Of a stretch of DNA of 64,000 nucleotides, positions 58,397 to 64,000 are shown piece after piece (the stretch's first letter is position 1; each line of letters opens with the position of its first letter). Source of the stretch: Pseudomonas marginalis. Lineage in GTDB: Bacteria > Pseudomonadota > Gammaproteobacteria > Pseudomonadales > Pseudomonadaceae. The DNA is taken from positions 124,001 to 188,000 of the forward strand of contig NZ_FNSU01000003.1 of assembly GCF_900105325.1 (NCBI RefSeq), read 5' to 3'. The notes under the pieces are model-generated. The model searched no databases. It saw nothing but the letters and a program-made list of their open reading frames with translations, and was not told the DNA's origin. A program made the position numbers and the translations under genes.

Positions 58397-59731
58397 ATGT
58401 TGCCAGCAGAAACCCAGCGCATCATCGATAAGCACGGGATCAAATACGTGCTTGCGCAGTTTGTGGATATACACGGTGCGGCCAAGACCAAGTCGGTGCC
58501 CATCTGCGGGCTCAAGGCGGTGGCCGAGGAGGGCGCGGGGTTTGCCGGGTTTGCCATCAGCGGCATGGGCATGGAACCCCATGGCCCGGACTTCATGGCG
58601 CGCGGCGATCTGTCGACCTTGACCCCGGTCCCCTGGCAGCCAGGTTATGGGCGCGTGGTGTGCGTCGGGCATGTCGACGGCAAGCCTCATCCCTACGACA
58701 GCCGCTACGTGCTGCAGCAACAAGTGCAGCGCCTGCAGGACAAGGGCTGGACGCTGAACACCGGCCTGGAGCCCGAGTTCAACCTGATGCGCCGCGACGA
58801 GCAGGGCAAGCTGCAACTGGTGGACCCCAGCGACAACCTCGACAAGCCTTGCTACGACTACAAGGGCCTGTCGCGTTCGCGGGTGTTCCTCGAGCGCCTG
58901 ACCGAAGCCTTGCAGGCGGTGGATTTCGAGGTCTATCAAATCGACCACGAGGACGCCAACGGCCAGTTCGAGATCAATTACACCTACAGCGACGCCTTGA
59001 CCTCCGCCGACCGTTTCACCTTCTTCCGCATGGCCGCCGGCGAGATCGCCAATGACCTGGGCATGATCTGCTCCTTCATGCCCAAGCCCGACCCGAAACG
59101 CGCCGGCAACGGCATGCACTTTCACCTGTCGATCAGCAGCTTTGATAACAAAAACCTGTTCCATGACGCCAGCGACCCGAGCGGCATGGGCCTGTCGAAA
59201 CTCGCCTATCACTTCGCCGCCGGATTGCTCGCCCATGGCCCGGCGCTGTGTGCGTTCGCCGCGCCCACGGTCAACTCCTACAAGCGCCTGGTGGTCGGCA
59301 ACTCGTTGTCCGGTGCCACCTGGGCCCCGGCCTTTATTGCGTTTGGCGCCAACAACCGCTCGGCCATGGTCCGCGTGCCGTATGGCCGCCTGGAGTTCCG
59401 CCTGCCGGATGCCGGCTGCAACCCCTACCTGGTCAGCGCCGCGATCATCGCCGCAGGCCTGGACGGTATCGATCGCCAGCTGGAAATCGACCACGTCTGC
59501 AACGAAAACCTCTACAGCCTGAGCCTCGAGCAGATCGCCGAGCGCGGCATCAAGACCCTGCCGCAATCCCTCAAGGAAGCCTGCGACGCGCTGGAAGCCG
59601 ACGCGCTGTTCGCCGAAATGCTCGGCCCGCAGATCGTGGGCGAGTTCATCAAGCTCAAGCGCATGGAGTGGGTGGAGTACAGCCGCCATGTGAGCGACTG
59701 GGAAATCCAGCGCTATACCGAATTTTTCTGA
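58397..59731 (+). CDS. gmaS: Glutamine-synthetase-like ligase, probable gamma-glutamylmethylamide synthetase GmaS
   Basis: A 444-residue member of the glutamine synthetase superfamily (GlnT/GSIII-like, 444 aa as in GmaS). EFNLMRRDEQGKL (Glu metal site), the GNGMHFHLSI motif (His in the glycine-rich strand), NSYKRLVVGNSLSGATWAPAF and RVPYGRLEFRLPDAGCNPYLV are all present. It would join methylamine to glutamate using ATP. It heads the gmaS-mgsABC operon behind a sigma-54-like promoter. As a lone gene it could be a plain glutamine synthetase, but adjacent mgsABC and the mgd operon point to methylamine. Confidence 0.87.
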   Translation: MLPAETQRIIDKHGIKYVLAQFVDIHGAAKTKSVPICGLKAVAEEGAGFAGFAISGMGMEPHGPDFMARGDLSTLTPVPWQPGYGRVVCVGHVDGKPHPYDSRYVLQQQVQRLQDKGWTLNTGLEPEFNLMRRDEQGKLQLVDPSDNLDKPCYDYKGLSRSRVFLERLTEALQAVDFEVYQIDHEDANGQFEINYTYSDALTSADRFTFFRMAAGEIANDLGMICSFMPKPDPKRAGNGMHFHLSISSFDNKNLFHDASDPSGMGLSKLAYHFAAGLLAHGPALCAFAAPTVNSYKRLVVGNSLSGATWAPAFIAFGANNRSAMVRVPYGRLEFRLPDAGCNPYLVSAAIIAAGLDGIDRQLEIDHVCNENLYSLSLEQIAERGIKTLPQSLKEACDALEADALFAEMLGPQIVGEFIKLKRMEWVEYSRHVSDWEIQRYTEFF

Positions 59732-59753
59732 CACCGTGTGACGGAGACTTGTT

Positions 59754-60659
59754 ATGTGTGGAATCGTAGGCCTGTACCTGAAGAATCCGCAGCTGGAACC
59801 CCAGCTCGGCCAGCTGTTTGAACCCATGCTGCAAGCCATGACCGACCGTGGCCCGGACAGCGCCGGTTTCGCCATCTACGGCGATGAAGTCGCCGATGGC
59901 TGGGTCAAGCTGACCCTGCAAGCCACCACCGAAGCCTTCGATTGGAAAGGCTTGATGGGCGAGCTGGAAGGGCGCCTCGGCTGTTCCCTGGACTGGTTCC
60001 AGAATGCCAGCGCCGCCGTATTGAAGATCCACGCCGACGAAACCCCGGTGCGCCTGGCCCTGGCCGAACTGGCGCCGAGCGTGCGCATCATGAGCGCCGG
60101 GCAGAGCATCGAGATCCTCAAGGGCATGGGCCTGCCCCAGGAAATTTCCCAGCGTTTCGGCCTGGCAAACATGCAGGGCAGCCACATCATCGGCCACACC
60201 CGCATGGCCACGGAAAGCGCGGTGACCATGGAGGGCAGTCACCCGTTTTCCACCGGCGCCGACCTGTGCCTGGTGCACAACGGCTCGCTGTCCAACCACT
60301 TCCGCCTGCGCCAGGAACTCAAGCGCGAAGGTATCCACTTCGAAACCGACAACGACACCGAAGTCGCCGCCGGCTACCTGACCTGGCGCCTGCAACAGGG
60401 CGACTCGCTCAAAGAGGCGCTGGACCATTCCCTGGAAGACCTCGACGGCTTCTTCACCTTCGCCATCGGCACGCGCAACGGCTTTGCGGTGATCCGCGAC
60501 CCGATTGCGTGCAAGCCGGCGATCTTGGCCGAGACCGACGACTACGTCGCCATGGCCTCCGAATACCAGGCGCTGTCGAGCCTGCCGGGCATCGAGAACG
60601 CGCGGATCTGGGAGCCGGCACCGGCCACGTTGTACATCTGGGAACGCCCGTCAGCTTAA
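59754..60659 (+). CDS. mgsA: Class II glutamine amidotransferase domain protein, probable N-methylglutamate synthase subunit A
   Basis: A 301-residue Ntn-type amidotransferase. Cys2 of MCGIVGLYLKNP is the nucleophile after Met removal. GPDSAGFAIYG and the TRMATESAVTMEGSHPFSTGADLCLVHNGSLSNHFRLR segment are the conserved GATase-II core. It is the GlxB-like subunit and would release methylamine from gamma-glutamylmethylamide for transfer within the MgsABC complex. It starts 22 bp after gmaS with GGAG upstream. Confidence 0.88.
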   Translation: MCGIVGLYLKNPQLEPQLGQLFEPMLQAMTDRGPDSAGFAIYGDEVADGWVKLTLQATTEAFDWKGLMGELEGRLGCSLDWFQNASAAVLKIHADETPVRLALAELAPSVRIMSAGQSIEILKGMGLPQEISQRFGLANMQGSHIIGHTRMATESAVTMEGSHPFSTGADLCLVHNGSLSNHFRLRQELKREGIHFETDNDTEVAAGYLTWRLQQGDSLKEALDHSLEDLDGFFTFAIGTRNGFAVIRDPIACKPAILAETDDYVAMASEYQALSSLPGIENARIWEPAPATLYIWERPSA

Positions 60660-60670
60660 GGAGCGCACAC

Positions 60671-61345
60671 ATGAAAACCATCGATCTTTCCACCGCCACC
60701 GTGCGTGACCTCAACCAGGCGCTGCACGCCCAGGCCATCGACAACGAGTGGCGCGTGACCCATTCCAACGGCAAGCACAACCTCGCGGTGGGGGTGAACC
60801 AGGCCGTGTCCATTGATATCGAGGGCCACGCCGGCTACTACTGCGCGGGCATGAACCAGCAGGCCTCGATCACCGTGCACGGCAATGTCGGCGTGGGCTG
60901 CGCCGAGAACATGATGTCCGGCTCGGTGCGCGTCAAAGGCAGCGCGTCCCAGGCGGCCGGGGCCACGGCCCATGGCGGTCTGCTGGTGATCGAGGGCGAC
61001 GCGGGCGCGCGTTGCGGGATCTCCATGAAGGGCATCGACATCGTCGTCGGCGGCAGCATTGGCCATATGAGCTGCTTCATGGGCCAGGCCGGGCGCCTGG
61101 TGGTGTGCGGCGACGCCGGCGATGCGCTGGGAGATTCGCTCTACGAAACCCATATCTACGTGAAAGGCACGGTGGAGTCCCTGGGCTCGGACTGCGTCGA
61201 AAAAGAGATGCGCAGCGAGCACCTGCAAGAGTTGCAGGAACTGCTCGACCGCGCCGGTTTCGCCCACCAGGCGGCGGATTTCAAGCGCTACGGCTCGGCC
61301 CGTCAACTCTACAACTTCAAAGTCGATAACGCCTCCGCGTACTGA
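60671..61345 (+). CDS. mgsB: GXGXG-motif protein, probable N-methylglutamate synthase subunit B
   Basis: A 224-residue protein made of the right-handed beta-helix found at the C-terminus of glutamate synthase large subunits. The glycine-rich turns NVGVGCAENMMSGSVRVKGSA, GLLVIEGDAGARCGISMKG and GRLVVCGDAGDALGDSLYE are evident. It is the GlxC homolog and acts as the structural middle part of the three-subunit synthase. It starts 11 bp after mgsA. Confidence 0.87.
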   Translation: MKTIDLSTATVRDLNQALHAQAIDNEWRVTHSNGKHNLAVGVNQAVSIDIEGHAGYYCAGMNQQASITVHGNVGVGCAENMMSGSVRVKGSASQAAGATAHGGLLVIEGDAGARCGISMKGIDIVVGGSIGHMSCFMGQAGRLVVCGDAGDALGDSLYETHIYVKGTVESLGSDCVEKEMRSEHLQELQELLDRAGFAHQAADFKRYGSARQLYNFKVDNASAY

Positions 61346-61359
61346 TCAGGAGCTCCACC

Positions 61360-62682
61360 ATGACTGAACAAACCCCTCCGGTCCTGCGCGAGTCGGCCAC
61401 CTTCGACCGCCTGACCATCCAGGAAATCCAGCGTGCCGCCGAAACCGGCATCTACGACATTCGCGGTGGCGGCACCAAGCGCAAGCTGCCGCACTTCGAT
61501 GACTTGCTGCTGCTCGGCGCCAGCGTGTCGCGCTACCCGCTGGAAGGCTATCGCGAGAAGTGCGGCACCGATGTGATCCTCGGCAACCGCTTCGCCAAGA
61601 AGCCGATCCACCTGAAGATCCCGGTGACCATCGCCGGTATGAGTTTCGGTGCATTGTCGGCCAACGCCAAGGAAGCCCTGGGCCGTGGCGCGACCATCGC
61701 CGGCACCAGCACCACCACCGGTGACGGCGGCATGACCCCGGAAGAGCGCGGCCAGTCCCAGCACCTGGTGTATCAGTACCTGCCATCACGCTACGGCATG
61801 AACCCGGATGATTTGCGCAAGGCCGACGCCATCGAGATCGTCCTCGGCCAGGGCGCCAAGCCCGGCGGTGGCGGCATGTTGCTCGGCATGAAAGTCACCG
61901 AGCGTGTGGCCGGCATGCGCACCTTGCCGATCGGCGTGGACCAGCGCAGCGCCTGCCGCCACCCGGACTGGACCGGCCCCGACGACCTGGCGATCAAGAT
62001 TGCCGAGCTGCGCGAAATCACCGATTGGGAAAAACCGATCTACGTGAAAATCGGCGCGAGCCGGCCGTATTACGACGTGAAGCTGGCGGTCAAGGCCGGT
62101 GCCGATGTGATCGTGCTCGACGGCATGCAAGGCGGCACCGCCGCGACCCAGGAAGTGTTTATCGAGCATGTGGGCATCCCGATTTTATCGGCCATCCCGC
62201 AAGCGGTACAGGCTTTGCAAGAGATGGGCATGCACCGCAAGGTCCAGTTGATCGTGTCGGGCGGGATCCGCAACGGTGCCGATGTGGCCAAGGCCATGGC
62301 GATGGGCGCGGATGCGGTCGCCATCGGCACGGCGGCGCTGATTGCCCTGGGTGACAACCACCCACGGCTGGACGCGGAACTGAAAAAGATCGGCTCGGCC
62401 GCCGGCTTCTATGACGACTGGCAAAACGGCCGCGACCCGGCCGGCATCACCACCCAGGACCCGGAGCTGTCCAAGCGCCTCGACCCGGTGGAAGGCGGGC
62501 GGCGGTTGGCCAACTACCTGCGGGTGATGGTGCTGGAGGCGCAGACCATGGCCCGTGCGTGCGGCAAGTCGCACCTGCACAACCTCGACCCCGAGGACCT
62601 GGTGGCGCTGACAGTGGAATCGGCCGCCATGGCGCGGGTGCCGCTGGCGGGGACCAGTTGGGTGCCGGGTTCCGGTTACTGA
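61360..62682 (+). CDS. mgsC: FMN-binding glutamate-synthase-family protein, probable N-methylglutamate synthase subunit C
   Basis: A 440-residue protein matching the central FMN domain of glutamate synthase. IPVTIAGMSFGALSANAKEALGRGA, GEGGMTPEE-like GDGGMTPEERGQ, KIGASRPYYDVKLAVKAGADVIVLDGMQGGTAATQEVF and VSGGIRNGADVAKAMAMGADAVAIGTAAL are the diagnostic stretches. It is the GlxD homolog and the catalytic subunit that builds N-methylglutamate from 2-oxoglutarate and methylamine. It starts 14 bp after mgsB with AGGAG upstream and ends the compact operon. Confidence 0.9.
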   Translation: MTEQTPPVLRESATFDRLTIQEIQRAAETGIYDIRGGGTKRKLPHFDDLLLLGASVSRYPLEGYREKCGTDVILGNRFAKKPIHLKIPVTIAGMSFGALSANAKEALGRGATIAGTSTTTGDGGMTPEERGQSQHLVYQYLPSRYGMNPDDLRKADAIEIVLGQGAKPGGGGMLLGMKVTERVAGMRTLPIGVDQRSACRHPDWTGPDDLAIKIAELREITDWEKPIYVKIGASRPYYDVKLAVKAGADVIVLDGMQGGTAATQEVFIEHVGIPILSAIPQAVQALQEMGMHRKVQLIVSGGIRNGADVAKAMAMGADAVAIGTAALIALGDNHPRLDAELKKIGSAAGFYDDWQNGRDPAGITTQDPELSKRLDPVEGGRRLANYLRVMVLEAQTMARACGKSHLHNLDPEDLVALTVESAAMARVPLAGTSWVPGSGY

Positions 62683-62694
62683 GTTTACCCCCCC

Positions 62695-62794
62695 TGTAGG
62701 AGCGAGCTTGCTCGCGAAGATCGTCAACGATAACGCTGGCACCCTGGATGAACGCGTTGCCTGGACGTTTTTCGCGAGCAAGCTCGCTCCTACA
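62695..62794. repeat. REPIN between mgsC and amt
   Basis: Two facing REP copies with core GAGCGAGCTTGCTCGCGAA enclose a spacer that shares CGTCAACGATAACG and GATGAACGCG with the REPIN at 18017-18116. It lies between two genes of the same direction and may attenuate read-through from mgsC into the ammonium transporter. Confidence 0.88.
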
Positions 62795-62820
62795 CACTTC
62801 TGTTGCAGGAGCTTTGAACA

Positions 62821-63962
62821 TGATCAATCGTCTTCTCGGCAAATCCCTTATTGGCTTATTGGCGACCGGTGCACTTGTGCCCCTCGCCCAGGCCGCCGAC
62901 GCCCCCACCTTGAACACCGGCAGCACCGCCTGGATGGTCACCGCCGCCGTGCTGGTGCTGTTCATGTGCTTGCCGGGGCTCGCGTTGTTCTACGGTGGCC
63001 TGGTCCGTGCGAAAAACATGCTTTCGCTGTTCACCCAGTGCTTCGGCATTGCCGGCTTGGTGGGCGTGCTGTGGGTGATCTACGGCTACAGCATGGTGGT
63101 CGACACCACCGGCATGGTCGAAGGGCAGGTGACCTTCAACAGTTTTGTCGGCGGCCTGAGCCGCGCCTTCCTGGCGGGCATGACCCCGGAGAGCCTGGTG
63201 GGGGATATTCCGGAAGGGGTGTTCGTGACCTTCCAGATGACCTTCGCCATCATCACCCCGGCCCTGATCGCCGGCGCCTTTGCCGAACGCATGAAGTTCT
63301 CGGCGGCGCTGCTGTTCATGGCCATCTGGTTCACCCTGGTCTATGCCCCGGTGGCGCATATGGTCTGGGGCGGTTCGGGGGCCTTGATGCATAACTGGGG
63401 CGTGCTCGACTTTGCCGGCGGCACCGCCGTGCACATCAATGCCGGTGTGGCTGCGCTCGCTGCGTGCCTGATCCTCGGCAAGCGCAAGGGCTACCAGAAC
63501 ACGCCGATGCCGGCGCATAACCTCAGCCTGACCATGGCCGGCGCGGCGATGCTCTGGGTCGGCTGGTTCGGCTTCAATATCGGCTCCGGTGGCGGCCTCA
63601 GCGGCACCTCGGGCATCGTCATGCTCAACACTCAGTTGGGCGCCTGCGCGGGGATTCTCGGCTGGATGTTCACCGAGTGGTTCAAGGTCGGCAAGCCCAG
63701 TGCCCTCGGCCTGGCCAGCGGCGCGTTGGCCGGCCTGGTGGGGATCACCCCGGCGTGTGCCTACGTGGGCGTCGGCGGTGCGTTGGCCATCGGCTTGTTG
63801 TGCGGGGTGTTCTGCTACTTGAGCGTGACGGTGTTGAAGCGCCGTTTCGGCTACGACGACAGCCTCGACGTGTTCGGCCTGCACGGCATTGGCGGGATGA
63901 TTGGCGCGGTGTTGACTGGCGTGTTCTGTGTACCGTCCATGGGGGCTTGGTGGAAGGTGTGA
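62821..63962 (+). CDS. Ammonium transporter, frameshifted near the 3' end
   Basis: The frame encodes 380 residues of an Amt/MEP channel. A signal peptide (MINRLLGKSLIGLLATGALVPLAQA) is followed by at least ten helices. The gating and recruitment motifs GLALFYGGLVRAKNML, GAFAERMKFSAAL and GGTAVHINAGVAALAACLILGKR and the late His motif DVFGLHGIGGMIGAVLTGVFC are intact. The frame then ends in WWKV. In the next frame, from 63945 on, the sequence continues as GLVEGVTMGGQVVAQLKGV, the expected Amt C-terminal part, up to the window edge. A run of five G (63941-63945) where six would keep the frame explains this. It would import ammonium or methylammonium. Confidence 0.85.
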
Positions 63963-64000
63963 CCATGGGCGGGCAGGTGGTTGCCCAGCTCAAGGGGGTG

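Overview
The window is a GC-rich, densely coded stretch of chromosome from a plant-associated member of the Pseudomonas fluorescens group. The evidence is a mitomycin-type pectin lyase (pnl) next to a levansucrase (lsc), a dauBAR D-arginine operon, a xylAFGH/xylR xylose cluster, a PQQ glucose dehydrogenase, and several Pseudomonas-type REP/REPIN repeats. No rRNA, tRNA, CRISPR array or intact prophage was seen. One IS481-type element is present.

Layout. 1-3721: molybdenum hydroxylase (cytochrome c, large and small subunits, minus strand). 4079-6040: NIT-domain chemoreceptor. 6096-11513: MFS transporter, FAH hydrolase, SDR and D-2-hydroxyacid dehydrogenase operon with a divergent AraC regulator. 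11528-15172: LysR regulator, MFS transporter and glucarate-dehydratase-like enzyme. 15220-16902: acyl-CoA synthetase. 17167-20856: arginine-type binding protein and dauB-dauA-dauR, which share a promoter motif. 20926-23472: LysR regulator and methylmalonate-semialdehyde dehydrogenase. 23519-24794: IS481 element inside an older repeat. 24937-27611: SOS-type promoter, pectin lyase and levansucrase. 27754-30677: chemoreceptor plus sugar-type binding protein. 30721-32710: MFS efflux pump and divergent SoxR with a SoxR box. 32716-39551: xylH, xylG, xylF, xylA and divergent xylR, with a striking palindromic repeat array between xylF and xylA. 39548-41176: LuxR solo and divergent PlsC acyltransferase with a lux box between them. 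41452-44592: small DUF6124-like gene and gcd. 44837-49502: Nramp-like transporter, LLM monooxygenase, flavin reductase and a cytosine-permease-like transporter.

49490-62682 is best read as a complete N-methylglutamate (methylamine) pathway. One operon carries purU, folD and a four-subunit sarcosine-oxidase-like enzyme in mgdABCD order. A divergent operon carries gmaS and mgsABC. An XRE-cupin regulator lies between them, and a frameshifted ammonium transporter follows. GmaS would make gamma-glutamylmethylamide from methylamine, MgsABC would make N-methylglutamate, and MgdABCD would regenerate glutamate and pass the methyl group to folate; FolD and PurU would then release it as formate. A sigma-54-like promoter before gmaS suggests use as a nitrogen source. 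A 25-bp motif occurs three times, in front of both operons, and is the likely operator of the local regulator.

All functional names are inferred from sequence reading alone. Names for subunit families are firm; exact substrates (first operon, FAH operon, LLM cluster) are not.
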